Shown piece after piece: positions 33,720-42,979 of a stretch of 64,000 nucleotides of DNA (position 1 is its first letter; each line of letters opens with the position of its first letter). A model generated the notes under the pieces. That model had not been told where the DNA came from and ran no database searches. It was given only the letters and a program-made list of their open reading frames with translations. The stretch is from Duganella sp. sic0402 (GTDB lineage Bacteria; Pseudomonadota; Gammaproteobacteria; Burkholderiales; Burkholderiaceae_D), in NCBI RefSeq assembly GCF_019219065.1, contig NZ_JAHUWK010000008.1:186001-250000 (forward strand), given 5' to 3'. The translations under genes and the position numbers were made by a program.

Positions 33720-36368
33720 TTACGCCGCTTTTTTGGCTGCCGCTTTCTTGACCGCCGGCTTCTTGACGGCTGCCGCTTTCTTGACCGCTGGCTTTTTGAC
33801 CGCCGCCGCTTTTTTCACCGGGGCTTTTTTCTCCTCGGCTGCATCGCCCTCATCGGCGGCCGCAGCTTTGCCCTTGGCCGGCGCCTTGGCCTTGCGCTCT
33901 TCAAACTCGAAACTGATCTTGCCGTCCTTGCCTTTCACCAGGAAAGCCTTGAACGGACGGCGCGTGCGCTGCGAGACAAAGCCCGGCAGCAGGTCGGTCT
34001 TGCCGTCGTTGAGCAGCTTGGCCATTTGCTCCGGCAGGATTTCCTGTTGCAGGATGATGCGGCCGCTGCGGAAGTCGCAAGTCTTCGGCTTCGCCACGCT
34101 GTGTTCGCAAACATAGGCCAGGCCCATTTCGTACACGCCGCCATTGCACTTGGGGCACGGGCCCAGTACGGTCTGGCCGGTGAAGTCGACCGGTTCGGAA
34201 TCTTCCGAGTCGTCGTTCTGGCCGAAATCGAACTCCAGCTTGTAGTTCTTGATATCCTCATCCTTGGAGATGCGCAGGATGGCGGCAAACGGACGGCCCA
34301 TCTTGGAGCGGAAGCCTTGCAGCGGGCCGATGGTACGGTCGCGCAGCAGCTGTTCCACTTCCTCGATTTCAAACTGGCGGCCGCCCGGCGTTTTACTCAT
34401 CGAGAATTCGCACTTGGTGCAGGCGAAGCGGCGATAGTTTTCCTTCACCACGCTGCCGCAATTCGGGCACGGCGCGGTCAGCGTCGCGTAGTCGCCAGGG
34501 ATGGTGTCGTTATCGTATTCCTTGGCACGCTTGACGATCACCTGGGTCATCTGCGCGATTTCGCGCATGAACTCGTCACGCGAAATCTTGCCCTTCTCCA
34601 TTTGCGACAGCTTGTATTCCCACTCGCCGGTCAGCTCGGGCGCGGTCAGCTCGTTGACGCCCAGGCCACGCAGCAGCGTCATCAGCTGGAACGCCTTGGC
34701 GGTCGGCATCAGCTCGCGGCCTTCGCGCAGCAGATACTTTTCAGTCAGCAGGCCTTCGATGGTGGCGGCGCGCGTCGCTGGCGTGCCCAGGCCCTTGCCG
34801 GCCATCGCATCGCGCAGTTCGTCGTCCTCGACCAGCTTGCCGGCGCCTTCCATGGCCGACAGCAGCGTCGCCTCGGTGTAGCGCGCAGGCGGCTTGGTCA
34901 CCAGGCCATTGGCGTCGACCTTGTCGGTCAGCACTTTCTCGCCCTTGGCAACCGGCACCAGGCTCTTGTTGCTGCCTTCTTTTTCCTTGTCGTCGCCGTC
35001 GGCTTCTTTGCCATAGATCGCCAGCCAGCCCGGACTGGTCATGACCTTGCCTTCAGTCTTGAACTGATGGCCAGACACTTCGGTATAGCGGGTAGTGACC
35101 TGGAACTCGGCAGCCGGGAAGAATACCGCCATGAAGCGGCGCGTCACCAGGTCGTACAGCTTCTGCTCCGGCTCGGACAAATTCTTCGGCGCGATCGGCG
35201 TTGGAATGATCGCAAAGTGGTCCGAGATCTTGGTGTTGTCGAAGATGCGCTTGTTCGGCTTGACCCAGCCCTTGTCCAGGATCTGCTTGGCGAACTGGTG
35301 GTAGTTGTTGTTCTCTTTCACCGAGTCCAGCGTCTGCTTGACGGTGTCCAGATAGTCTTCCGGCAGGTGGCGCGAATCGGTACGCGGATAAGTCAGCACC
35401 TTGTGCTTTTCGTACAGCGCCTGCGCCAGGCCCAGCGTGTTCTTGGCCGAGAAGCCGAAGCGCGAATTGGCCTCGCGTTGCAGGCTGGTCAGGTCGAACA
35501 GGCCCGGCGCCATCGAGGTGGTCGGCTTGGATTCTTCGGTGACATTGCCTTGCTTGCCGCGCACGGCCACCGCGATGGAGTCGGCTGCGGCCTTGCTCCA
35601 CAGGCGCTCGGCGCGTTTCTCCGGATCGGTCTCGTCCTTCTTGAACTTGGTGTCCAGCCAGCGGCCTTCGTAGACGCCGGCGGCGCAGACGAATTCGGCG
35701 CGCACTTCCCAGTAGTCGCGCGGCTTGAACTTGCGGATTTTTTCTTCGCGCTCGACCACGATCGACAAGGTCGGCGTCTGCACGCGGCCAACGGTGGTCA
35801 GGTAGAAGCCGCCCTCTTTCGAATTGAAGGCGGTCATGGCGCGGGTGCCGTTGATGCCGATCAGCCAGTCCGCCTCCGAGCGGCAGCGCGCGGCGTCGGC
35901 CAGCGGCATCATGTCTTCATCGGTGCGCAGGTGCGAGAAGCCGTCGCGGATCGCCGCCGGCGTCATCGATTGCAGCCACAAACGCTTGACCGGCTGCTTG
36001 GCCTTGGCGTTCTGCGCGATCAGGCGGAAGATCAGTTCTCCTTCGCGGCCCGCGTCACATGCGTTAATCAGGGTGGTGACGTCCTTGCGCTTGATGAGCT
36101 TGTTCAGTACCTTGAGCCGCGCCTCGGTCTTGGCGATCGGATTCAGCGCGAAGTACGGCGGAATCATCGGCAGGTGCGCAAAGCTCCATTTGCCGCGCTT
36201 GACGTCATGTTCTTCCGGAACGGCGATTTCCAGCAGGTGACCGACGGCGGAGGACAACACGTACTCGTCGGATTCAAAGTACTCATCGTGCTTGGTAAAG
36301 CCGCCCAGCGTCTTCGCGATGTCGTTCGCGACAGATGGCTTCTCGGCGATGATGAGGGTTTTGCTCAT
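33720..36368 (-). CDS. topB: DNA topoisomerase III with histone-H1-like tail
   Basis: 882 residues, well beyond the 653 of E. coli TopB. Toprim begins MSKTLIIAEKPSVANDIAKT with INACDAGREGEL; the catalytic Tyr is Y327 in LTYPRTDSRHLP. After the core come two Cys4-type zinc regions (CPNCGSVVKENYRRFACTKC and CPKCNGGV...CEHSVAKPKTC) and an extreme C-terminal tail of Lys/Ala/Pro repeats (KKAAAVKKPAVKKAAA). Type IA enzyme that relaxes negative supercoils and decatenates replication intermediates. Downstream of smg on the minus strand. Confidence 0.97.
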   Translation of the reverse strand: MSKTLIIAEKPSVANDIAKTLGGFTKHDEYFESDEYVLSSAVGHLLEIAVPEEHDVKRGKWSFAHLPMIPPYFALNPIAKTEARLKVLNKLIKRKDVTTLINACDAGREGELIFRLIAQNAKAKQPVKRLWLQSMTPAAIRDGFSHLRTDEDMMPLADAARCRSEADWLIGINGTRAMTAFNSKEGGFYLTTVGRVQTPTLSIVVEREEKIRKFKPRDYWEVRAEFVCAAGVYEGRWLDTKFKKDETDPEKRAERLWSKAAADSIAVAVRGKQGNVTEESKPTTSMAPGLFDLTSLQREANSRFGFSAKNTLGLAQALYEKHKVLTYPRTDSRHLPEDYLDTVKQTLDSVKENNNYHQFAKQILDKGWVKPNKRIFDNTKISDHFAIIPTPIAPKNLSEPEQKLYDLVTRRFMAVFFPAAEFQVTTRYTEVSGHQFKTEGKVMTSPGWLAIYGKEADGDDKEKEGSNKSLVPVAKGEKVLTDKVDANGLVTKPPARYTEATLLSAMEGAGKLVEDDELRDAMAGKGLGTPATRAATIEGLLTEKYLLREGRELMPTAKAFQLMTLLRGLGVNELTAPELTGEWEYKLSQMEKGKISRDEFMREIAQMTQVIVKRAKEYDNDTIPGDYATLTAPCPNCGSVVKENYRRFACTKCEFSMSKTPGGRQFEIEEVEQLLRDRTIGPLQGFRSKMGRPFAAILRISKDEDIKNYKLEFDFGQNDDSEDSEPVDFTGQTVLGPCPKCNGGVYEMGLAYVCEHSVAKPKTCDFRSGRIILQQEILPEQMAKLLNDGKTDLLPGFVSQRTRRPFKAFLVKGKDGKISFEFEERKAKAPAKGKAAAADEGDAAEEKKAPVKKAAAVKKPAVKKAAAVKKPAVKKAAAKKAA

Positions 36369-36578
36369 ATTTTAGTATCTCGTTTGTAACACTTTGGAAG
36401 GACAGCATGCGCATCATACATGCATAGCACGGTAATCTGCATGTTTCTGTCACAGTCTTGTCAAAGCGCAAATAATAAGCGGATTGCCCGCCATACGGCA
36501 AGCGCGCAACGCGCGCAGCGCCGATTATGGCGCGTTTTATTGCCAAAAGGGAATTTAAAGCAGCTAAGTACAGCAGGC
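36369..36578. other. Gene-free gap between smg and topB
   Basis: 210 bases. On the minus strand a TTGACA (36464-36459) could be a -35 for topB, but no good -10 sits 16-18 bases further on; TATGAT (about 20 bases downstream of that place) is better but has no -35. Short direct repeats (AGCAG followed by TA/TTAGT) near 36560-36590 overlap the smg 3' end. Nothing else seen. Confidence 0.4.
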
Positions 36579-37043
36579 TTAGTGCAGCAGGCGCGGTGCC
36601 TGGTCTTCGTCCGAACCGAACAGGTCGTCGAACATCAGCGCATCCGGCTCTTTGCCCTGGCTCCAGAGCAGCATCAACACGATGACCTTGAGCTTGCCCA
36701 GCGACACTGGCATTTCTTCCAGCGCCAGCGCGCGCTCGATGACGATCTCGCGTTGCAGCGGCGACAACACCTTGGCCGATTCGAGGAACTGGATGAAGCC
36801 GATGGCGCCTGCGCCCAGCGCGTCCTGCTCTTCGTCGACGTAAAAGCGGGTGCCGGTCGAGGAAGCGGTCAGCGTCTGTTCCACACCCGCCATGGCGGTC
36901 AGGTCGGTCAGCCAGACCAGCGCCTCGGAGATCTCGACGTCGTCAAAACCGACAGCCGACAGCTTCTTGGCCAATGCCGCCGGTTCCGGGCAGGCATCGG
37001 GACGGTAATAAGTCTCGTAGAGATAAACAAGGACATCGAACAT
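36579..37043 (-). CDS. smg: Smg family protein (DUF494)
   Basis: 154 residues. Starts MFDVLVYLYETYYRPDACPE, the DUF494 signature, with EISEALVWL and RFYVDEEQDALG. Found next to dprA throughout gamma- and betaproteobacteria; function is unknown. Distance to dprA is 43 bases, so an operon with dprA is likely. It continues in the same direction as topB. Confidence 0.94.
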   Translation of the reverse strand: MFDVLVYLYETYYRPDACPEPAALAKKLSAVGFDDVEISEALVWLTDLTAMAGVEQTLTASSTGTRFYVDEEQDALGAGAIGFIQFLESAKVLSPLQREIVIERALALEEMPVSLGKLKVIVLMLLWSQGKEPDALMFDDLFGSDEDQAPRLLH

Positions 37044-37086
37044 GGCTCTACTCTATCAGTTAAAACGAATTCGGTACAACTTCTGT

Positions 37087-38205
37087 TCACACGCATAACC
37101 TTTGGAACATGCCGCCCGGCAAACGCTCCAGCAAGCCCGCCAGTTCCAGCGCCAGCAATTGCCCTTGCAGCTCGCCGGGGGCTTGTCCAAGATGCAAGGC
37201 CAGCACCTCGGCCTGGACCGGATCGGCACCGATCGCCGCCAGCACCCGGTCGACAAAACTGTCATCCAGTCCGGCGCGCGCGCCAGCCTTGCCATCGACC
37301 GCCATCTGCAAGGCTTGCAACACATCGGCGGCGCTCTCCACCAGCCTGGCGCCGTCGCGGATCAGCTGGTTGCAGCCTTTCGACAGTGTCGCATGAATCG
37401 AACCCGGCACGGCGTACACATCGCGCCCCTGCGCCAGCGCCAGCTCGGCGGTGATCAGCGAGCCGGACCTGGCCGCCGCTTCCACCACCAGCACGCCAAG
37501 CGCTAGTCCGCTGATGATGCGATTACGCCGTGGAAAGTTGTCCCGCGTGGGCGGCGTGCCCAGCGCGTATTCGCTGACAATGCAGCCTTCCTCGGCGATG
37601 CGGCGCGCCAGCGCGCTGTTGCGGGCGGGATAGATGCGGTCGATGCCCGTGCCCAGCACGGCGATGGTGCCGCCCGGACCATTCAGGCCTCCGGCGTGGG
37701 CGGCCGCGTCGACGCCCAGCGCCAGCCCGGACACAATCGTCAGCCCAGCCTCCGACAAGGCCTGCGCCAGCTGCTCGGCGTTCAGCACGCCCTGGCGGCT
37801 GGCGTTGCGCGCGCCCACCACCGCCACCGCGCGCCCGGATAATAGCGCCGGCCTGCCTTTGAGGTAGAGCAGCAAGGGCGCAGCGTTGATATTGCTGAGA
37901 TAGTCGGGATAGCCGGCATCGCCCCAGGCCAGCAGGCTGTTGCCGGGCTGCAGCTGCCAGGCTTGCAGCGCGTCCAGGTCGGTTTCCAGCCGCGCCGATG
38001 GCGCGGCCAGCAGCGCGTCGGCCTGATGCGGCTTGACGACAGCCAGCAGTTGCTCGCGGCCGGCTTCAAAGATGGCTTGCGGCGTAACGAAGCGCTCCAG
38101 CAGCCTGTGCGCCGTCAGCAGGCCGACGCGTTCGGTCTGTTGCAGACGCAGCCAGCCTGCCAGCGCTGGACGGGTCATTTCTGCAGGGGTATCCGTGGCT
38201 TGCAC
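37087..38205 (-). CDS. dprA: DNA processing protein DprA
   Basis: 372 residues from a GTG at 38205 that lies just after the LysM stop; a downstream ATG (38178) would remove nine residues and neither start has an ideal ribosome site. SAM-like region, then the Rossmann-like core (VVGARNASRQGVLNAEQLAQ and VSGLALGVDAAAHAGGL), and a C-terminal winged helix. DprA shields incoming single strands and loads RecA during natural transformation, so the host is probably competent. Between the LysM protein and smg. Confidence 0.94.
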   Translation of the reverse strand: MQATDTPAEMTRPALAGWLRLQQTERVGLLTAHRLLERFVTPQAIFEAGREQLLAVVKPHQADALLAAPSARLETDLDALQAWQLQPGNSLLAWGDAGYPDYLSNINAAPLLLYLKGRPALLSGRAVAVVGARNASRQGVLNAEQLAQALSEAGLTIVSGLALGVDAAAHAGGLNGPGGTIAVLGTGIDRIYPARNSALARRIAEEGCIVSEYALGTPPTRDNFPRRNRIISGLALGVLVVEAAARSGSLITAELALAQGRDVYAVPGSIHATLSKGCNQLIRDGARLVESAADVLQALQMAVDGKAGARAGLDDSFVDRVLAAIGADPVQAEVLALHLGQAPGELQGQLLALELAGLLERLPGGMFQRLCV

Positions 38206-38213
38206 GGCGCGGT

Positions 38214-39308
38214 TTACTCCGGCGACTTGGCGACGTCGCCCACTTCCACCGGCGCCGTCACCTGCATGATCAAGCCGTAGGAAATATGCTTGAACGTGCG
38301 GAAGATAAACAGGCTGCCCATTTCCTCGTCCGGCAGCCTGACCTGCTGCTCGCGCCCATACCAGGTTTTCTTCGCGGTGGAGTCGCTCACAGTTCTTCCT
38401 GCATGGTACAGCTGCAAAACCGAGCCGCCATCGAGTCCGTCAAGCTTTCCGCGATTAATGCTGACGATCTGGTTCTGCCCGGCGTGCGTGACGCCACCGT
38501 AGATGGCCGCCACGCGCGCTGTGACCGGCTGTGCCGGCGGATGCGGCGCGTAGTTTTGCATCGGCGTCGGCGGTACGGCGCGCAACTGGTCGCCCCTGCC
38601 CATTTCCTGCACCGCCGTGGCCACCGTAAAGGTATGCACGTCGCTGCCGGCCCCAGCTTCGGCCTGCAGCTTGAGCGTGCCCAGATAGAAGGCTTCGTAG
38701 CCAATCACTTGCTTGGTGACAGGATCTTTCAGCGGCGCGCCGGGACGGAATACCTGGAACGCGCTGTTGCCGCCCAGCTCGCCGCGTACATAGGCCTTGT
38801 CGCCCTTGCCAAGAAACACCCTGCCCTCCTGCGTGGCGACGATGCGCGGTGCGCCTTGCAATTCGTCATCCTCAATAATCAGCGGCTGGGTCAGGAAGGG
38901 TTCGATGATGCCGGGCGGTATCGACGGCACGGCGTCCTTGCCCAGCCCCTCGGTGCGCACGCGCGGCGTCAGTTTCTGTGCCGAAGGATCGTTCAGACCG
39001 CCTTCCAGCCGCTGCCCCAGCCGCAGGCGGCCGGCGGCGCGATCGAACCAGATTACCTGGCCCGGATAAATCCAGTGCGGGTTGGCGATTTCGTCACGGT
39101 TCATGCCCCATACCGTGGGCCAGCACCAGGGCTTGCGCAGGAAGGCGCCGGAGATATCCCACAGCGTGTCGCCCTTGACGACGACGTGCTGGTCCGGCGC
39201 GTCCGGGCGGAACTCGCAGACCGGTGCAGCCGAGGCTGAGGCCGCAGAGGCCACTGTAAACAAGGCAGCCCATGCCAAGCGTGTACCGACTGTGCTAAAA
39301 TTTTTCAT
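38214..39308 (-). CDS. LysM peptidoglycan-binding secreted protein
   Basis: 364 residues from ATG 39308; the extension above it has no signal. Signal peptide to about residue 29 (VASAASASAAPVCEF). A single LysM motif follows (HVVVKGDTLWDISGAFLRKP, then WPTVWGMNRDEIANPHWIYP) and a long C-terminal domain of beta strands, ending near KTWYGREQQVRLPDEEMGSL. This family sits beside dprA in Burkholderiales; a cell-wall role is inferred. The dprA start lies 8 bases after its stop. Confidence 0.9.
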   Translation of the reverse strand: MKNFSTVGTRLAWAALFTVASAASASAAPVCEFRPDAPDQHVVVKGDTLWDISGAFLRKPWCWPTVWGMNRDEIANPHWIYPGQVIWFDRAAGRLRLGQRLEGGLNDPSAQKLTPRVRTEGLGKDAVPSIPPGIIEPFLTQPLIIEDDELQGAPRIVATQEGRVFLGKGDKAYVRGELGGNSAFQVFRPGAPLKDPVTKQVIGYEAFYLGTLKLQAEAGAGSDVHTFTVATAVQEMGRGDQLRAVPPTPMQNYAPHPPAQPVTARVAAIYGGVTHAGQNQIVSINRGKLDGLDGGSVLQLYHAGRTVSDSTAKKTWYGREQQVRLPDEEMGSLFIFRTFKHISYGLIMQVTAPVEVGDVAKSPE

Positions 39309-39475
39309 AATAGATCCAGTAAGTGCGCCGCAAGCACACGGCAGCTGAGCTGTAAAGCTTGCCAAATTGAATCAAATTCTGCCCATAAAACCCTGAACTA
39401 GCAAGCGAAACCGCGCTCCTGTACGCTGCGCGGCGATTGCATTGGCGGGGCATACACCGTTTTCATTTAGTTATC

Positions 39476-40018
39476 ATGGCCATTTTAAATATTCTGCGTT
39501 ACCCCGATCCACGCCTGCACAAAGTTGCCGTGCCAGTGACCGTTTTTGATGAAAAACTGGAAAAACTGGTCGCCGACATGGCCGAAACCATGTACGACGC
39601 GCCCGGCGTCGGCCTGGCCGCCTCCCAGGTGGATGTGCACCAGCAAGTGGTGGTGATCGACATTACCGAAGACAAGAGCGCGCTGACCGCCTTCATCAAT
39701 CCGGAAATCCTCTGGGCCAGCGACGACAAGCAAGTCTACGAAGAAGGCTGCCTGTCGGTGCCGGGCGTGTACGACGGCGTTGAGCGTCCGACCAAGGTCA
39801 AGGTGCGTGCTTTCGACGTCAAGGGCCAGGCCTTTGAAGTGGATGCCGACGGCCTGCTGGCGGTATGCATCCAGCACGAGATGGATCACCTGAAAGGCAA
39901 GGTATTCGTGGAATACCTGTCGCCACTGAAGCGCAACCGCATCAAGGCCAAGCTGCAGAAGGAAGAGCGCGGCATGCAGCGCGAAGCCCAGCTGCGCGCC
40001 CAGGGCCGCCGCTACTAA
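39476..40018 (+). CDS. def: Peptide deformylase
   Basis: 180 residues from ATG 39476. Type I signatures: GVGLAAS (44-50), EGCLSVPG with C92 as metal ligand, and QHEMDHLKG with H134, E135 and H138. Removes the formyl group from new proteins; first gene of def-fmt. The alternative upstream start at 39437 reads through a sequence with no homology. Confidence 0.98.
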   Translation: MAILNILRYPDPRLHKVAVPVTVFDEKLEKLVADMAETMYDAPGVGLAASQVDVHQQVVVIDITEDKSALTAFINPEILWASDDKQVYEEGCLSVPGVYDGVERPTKVKVRAFDVKGQAFEVDADGLLAVCIQHEMDHLKGKVFVEYLSPLKRNRIKAKLQKEERGMQREAQLRAQGRRY

Positions 40019-40020
40019 TC

Positions 40021-40971
40021 ATGAAAGTCATCTTCGCCGGAACGCCGGAATTCGCCGCCGTCGCACTGCAATCGCTGCACGAAGCCGGCTACGAAATCCC
40101 GCTGGTGCTGACCCAGCCGGACCGCCCTGCCGGCCGCGGCATGCAATTGCAGCCATCGGCCGTCAAGCAGTACGCGCTGTCGCAAGGCATCGAGGTATTG
40201 CAGCCGCTGTCGCTGCGCATGGACAGCAAGGACCCGCAGCGCGCAGAAGAAGCCAAGGCCGCGCACCAGCGCCTGCTGTCGACGCCCTACGATGTGATGG
40301 TGGTGGCGGCCTACGGCCTGATCCTGCCGCGCAGCACGCTGGACATCAAGCCCTGCCTCAACATTCACGGTTCGCTGCTGCCGCGCTGGCGCGGCGCGGC
40401 GCCGATTCATCGCGCGATTGAAGCTGGCGACAAAGAAACCGGCATCACCATCATGGAGATGGAAGAAGGCCTGGATACAGGCCCGATGCTGCTGATCGAA
40501 AAAATCGCCATCGACGACAGCGACACCACCGGCAGCCTGCACGACAAGCTGGCGGCATTGGGCGGCAAGATGATTGTCGAGGCGCTCAATAAATATCAGC
40601 ACCAGCAGCTGGAAGCCGTGGTGCAGCCGGAAGAAGGCGTCAACTACGCCAGCAAGATCAGCAAGGAAGAAGCGGCGCTGGACTTCACCCAGTCCGCGCT
40701 GGAGATCGGCCGCAAGATCCGCGCTTTCAATCCCTTCCCCGGCGCACACGGTACGGTCAACGATGTGGTGGTCAAGCTGTGGGGCGCGGAAGTGGTGGAT
40801 GGCAGCGGGCCAGCAGGCAAGGTGCTGTCGGCCGATGCGCAGCATGGCATTGTGGTCGCCTGCGGTACTGGCGCGCTGCGTCTGACCTCGCTGCAAAAAC
40901 CGGGCGGCAAGCGCCTGGCGGCGGCCGAGTTCATCAAGGGCTTCCCTCTCGAAGGCCTGTCCTTCGTTTAA
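40021..40971 (+). CDS. fmt: Methionyl-tRNA formyltransferase
   Basis: 316 residues from ATG 40021, two bases after the def stop. N-terminal formyltransferase: VIFAGTPEFAAVAL, VLTQPDRPAGRG and the conserved HGSLLPRWRGAAPIHRAI; C-terminal OB domain ends near RLAAAEFIKGFPLEG. Formylates initiator Met-tRNA, working upstream of def in the same cycle. The stop is one base from the convergent MerR stop, so their 3' ends touch. Confidence 0.98.
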   Translation: MKVIFAGTPEFAAVALQSLHEAGYEIPLVLTQPDRPAGRGMQLQPSAVKQYALSQGIEVLQPLSLRMDSKDPQRAEEAKAAHQRLLSTPYDVMVVAAYGLILPRSTLDIKPCLNIHGSLLPRWRGAAPIHRAIEAGDKETGITIMEMEEGLDTGPMLLIEKIAIDDSDTTGSLHDKLAALGGKMIVEALNKYQHQQLEAVVQPEEGVNYASKISKEEAALDFTQSALEIGRKIRAFNPFPGAHGTVNDVVVKLWGAEVVDGSGPAGKVLSADAQHGIVVACGTGALRLTSLQKPGGKRLAAAEFIKGFPLEGLSFV

Positions 40972-40972
40972 G

Positions 40973-41353
40973 TTAGTTCACTGTCAGCTTGTCGCGGCAC
41001 AGATCTTCGGTCTGGTAGCCGCCCAGGTTGGCGCGCAAAATCAGCAGCGACTGGCGGCGCTGTTCCAGTGCCGCTTGCTGTTCCTCAATCTCGCGCAACA
41101 GGATGGCCGACTGGCGCATGGTCTTCTCGACCGAGCACTTGCCGTTTTCATCCAGCATGTCGCGTATCACTTCCAGCGTAAAGCCGAGTTTTTTCGCGCC
41201 CTGAATCAGCTTCAGGCGATCCGGCGCATTGCTGGCGTACTGGCGGTAGCCGGACGCCGTGCGCGATATTGGCGCCAGCAGCCCCTGCTCCTCATAAAAC
41301 CGTATCGCGGAGGCAGCAATGCCTGACTTTCGGGAGAGTTCACCGATTTTCAT
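40973..41353 (-). CDS. MerR-family transcriptional regulator
   Basis: 126 residues from ATG 41353, the normal MerR start MKIGELSRKSGIAASAIRFY. Winged HTH at residues 1-70 with YRQYASNAPDRLKLI, then a dimer coiled coil (REIEEQQAALEQRR). Two cysteines in the effector region (about C75 in NGKCSVEK and C119 in EDLCRDK) could sense metal or thiols, but there is no SoxR Cys cluster. Divergent from a nitroreductase whose promoter carries a 19-bp spacer with a central dyad. Confidence 0.92.
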   Translation of the reverse strand: MKIGELSRKSGIAASAIRFYEEQGLLAPISRTASGYRQYASNAPDRLKLIQGAKKLGFTLEVIRDMLDENGKCSVEKTMRQSAILLREIEEQQAALEQRRQSLLILRANLGGYQTEDLCRDKLTVN

Positions 41354-41360
41354 TTTTTGC

Positions 41361-41391
41361 TTGACCCTCAAGTTGACTTGAAACTTATTAT
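41361..41391 (+). promoter_or_regulatory. MerR-type promoter with central dyad
   Basis: -35 TTGACC (41361-41366), 19-base spacer, -10 TATTAT (41386-41391). The spacer contains the dyad TCAAGT-TG-ACTTGA (41368-41381). A 19-base spacer with a palindrome between the hexamers is the hallmark of MerR activation by DNA untwisting. Drives the nitroreductase; it should also limit the divergent merR gene. Confidence 0.85.
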
Positions 41392-41447
41392 AAGATGGTC
41401 CGCCCGAGCCTGCTTGCGGAGGCCTTATTACAAATAGGAGTATCAAT

Positions 41448-42086
41448 ATGACCGACGTAATTCAACACCTGAACTGGCGCTACGCCACCAAGAGCTACGA
41501 CGCATCGAAACAGCTGGATGAGGAAAAGCTGAACCGCATCCTGGAAGCGATCCGCCTGGCGCCAACCTCCAGCGGCCTGCAGCCGTTTGAAGTGTTCGTG
41601 GTGAAAAATCCGGACCTGCGCGCGAAAATCCGCGAAGTGGCGTGGAATCAGGCGCAAGTGACCGATGCCTCGCACCTGCTGGTGTTCGCGGCCTGGGACA
41701 ACATCACGCCAGAGCGCATCGATTCGATGTTTGACTACACCAACGAAGTGCGCGGTTTCAAAAACGAAGGCTGGGAAGCCTATCGCAAACAACTGCAAGG
41801 CATCGTGGCCGCACGCGGCGACGTCGCCAACTTTGACGCGGCTGCGCGTCAGGCCTATATCGGCCTGGGCGTGGCGCTGGTGGCTGCCGCCGCCGAAGGC
41901 GTCGACAGCACGCCGATGGAAGGCTTCGATCCTGCCGCCGTCGACCAGATCCTGTCGCTGAAAGAGCGCAAACTGCGCAGCGTGGTGATCCTGCCGCTGG
42001 GCTACCGCAAGCCGGATACCGACTGGCTGGTCAACCTGAAAAAAGTGCGCCGTCCGCGCGAGCAGTTCATCACCGAGCTGAACTAA
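41448..42086 (+). CDS. NAD(P)H-dependent nitroreductase-family oxidoreductase (NfsB-like)
   Basis: 212 residues. NfsB-like: DVIQHLNWRYATKSYDASKQ, the FMN-binding LAPTSSGLQPFEVFVVKNP, VAWNQAQVTDASHLLVFAAW and VVILPLGYRKPDTDWL. FMN flavoprotein that reduces quinones or nitro compounds with NAD(P)H. Regulated probably by the divergent MerR protein. Ends 4 bases into the convergent DUF2145 gene. Confidence 0.93.
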   Translation: MTDVIQHLNWRYATKSYDASKQLDEEKLNRILEAIRLAPTSSGLQPFEVFVVKNPDLRAKIREVAWNQAQVTDASHLLVFAAWDNITPERIDSMFDYTNEVRGFKNEGWEAYRKQLQGIVAARGDVANFDAAARQAYIGLGVALVAAAAEGVDSTPMEGFDPAAVDQILSLKERKLRSVVILPLGYRKPDTDWLVNLKKVRRPREQFITELN

Positions 42087-42979
42087 TCCCGCAGCGAAAT
42101 GACTTGATCGCCGTCAGCTGGCTTGCAGCCTGCGGCGATCGGCGTCCAGCCGCGGTGGATGACAATCTGCTGTTCATCGTGGCATAGTTCGACGCGCTCG
42201 CTTTGCGAAAAGCGGGCGCGCACAAAATCCTCCAGCGTGGCCGGCAAGCTGACATGCAGCTTGAGCGCGGCCCGGTCTTCATCCGGATGATCGTCCAGGT
42301 GCACCAGCGGCACGAAGTACGAGGCCAGCATCCACCAGCGCGAGCCGACATTCACCGGCTGCGGCGCGTAATCCGCTTCGCGCAGCCAGCGTTGCGCACG
42401 CTCCCGTAAATCCACACCATCCGCCAGATCGCCCCAGCCGGCGGCCAGCATTTCGGCCAGCCATTGATTGCAGTTCTGGTAACGCAGGCTGTAGGCATAG
42501 GCATTGGCGCTGTATCGCGCCGCCAGCAAATGCAGCGCGCGCGATGTGTCGAGCAGCGCGGGACGCAGCGCCAGCACAGCTTGCGGCGGCAAGCGCACGA
42601 TGCTCAGGTAGCCGATTTTCGGCGAGTCAGTGCCCATCGCAAAACCGGCTAGCCCCTGATCGTAAATGCGTGGGTGGCCTTCATCGCAGGCGTAGTACAA
42701 CTGGCGCGCCGCCCACAGGCCTTGATCCGAGCGCCACGCCAGCGCGGCATGCGAATAGCGGATGTTGAAGCGCGACAGATCCAGGCCGGAGCGGCTGACC
42801 AGCGCCACGCTTTCTTCGGTGGCCGCCAGTTCTTCGCGCAGCACGGCGGCGAAACGCAGCAGGCGGTCCTGCTCGGCGGCCGTCAGATCATGTTCGCGGT
42901 CGCAAAACCGCGAGGAAGACGCCTGCGCTGCACCTGCCGCGAATAGCAGGCATAGCACCAGCGCAGATAGCTGCTTCAA
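42083..42979 (-). CDS. DUF2145 secreted protein
   Basis: 298 residues. Signal peptide to about residue 20 (LVLCLLFAAGAAQASS). The body matches the DUF2145 pattern: RFNIRYSHAALAWRS, RQLYYACDEGHPRIYDQGLA and LRYQNCNQWLAEMLAA. The Cys/His arrangement (SHAALAW, NCNQW) resembles the NlpC/P60 or CHAP-type cysteine-histidine pattern, but that is a loose inference. Function unknown. Its start overlaps the stop of the upstream gene as ATGA. Confidence 0.85.
   Translation of the reverse strand: MKQLSALVLCLLFAAGAAQASSSRFCDREHDLTAAEQDRLLRFAAVLREELAATEESVALVSRSGLDLSRFNIRYSHAALAWRSDQGLWAARQLYYACDEGHPRIYDQGLAGFAMGTDSPKIGYLSIVRLPPQAVLALRPALLDTSRALHLLAARYSANAYAYSLRYQNCNQWLAEMLAAGWGDLADGVDLRERAQRWLREADYAPQPVNVGSRWWMLASYFVPLVHLDDHPDEDRAALKLHVSLPATLEDFVRARFSQSERVELCHDEQQIVIHRGWTPIAAGCKPADGDQVISLRD

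Noticed and set aside
40973..42979. Arsenic or mercury resistance island around the MerR gene
   Set aside because: No ars or mer genes flank it, and the regulator lacks the Cys pattern of MerR or ArsR families.
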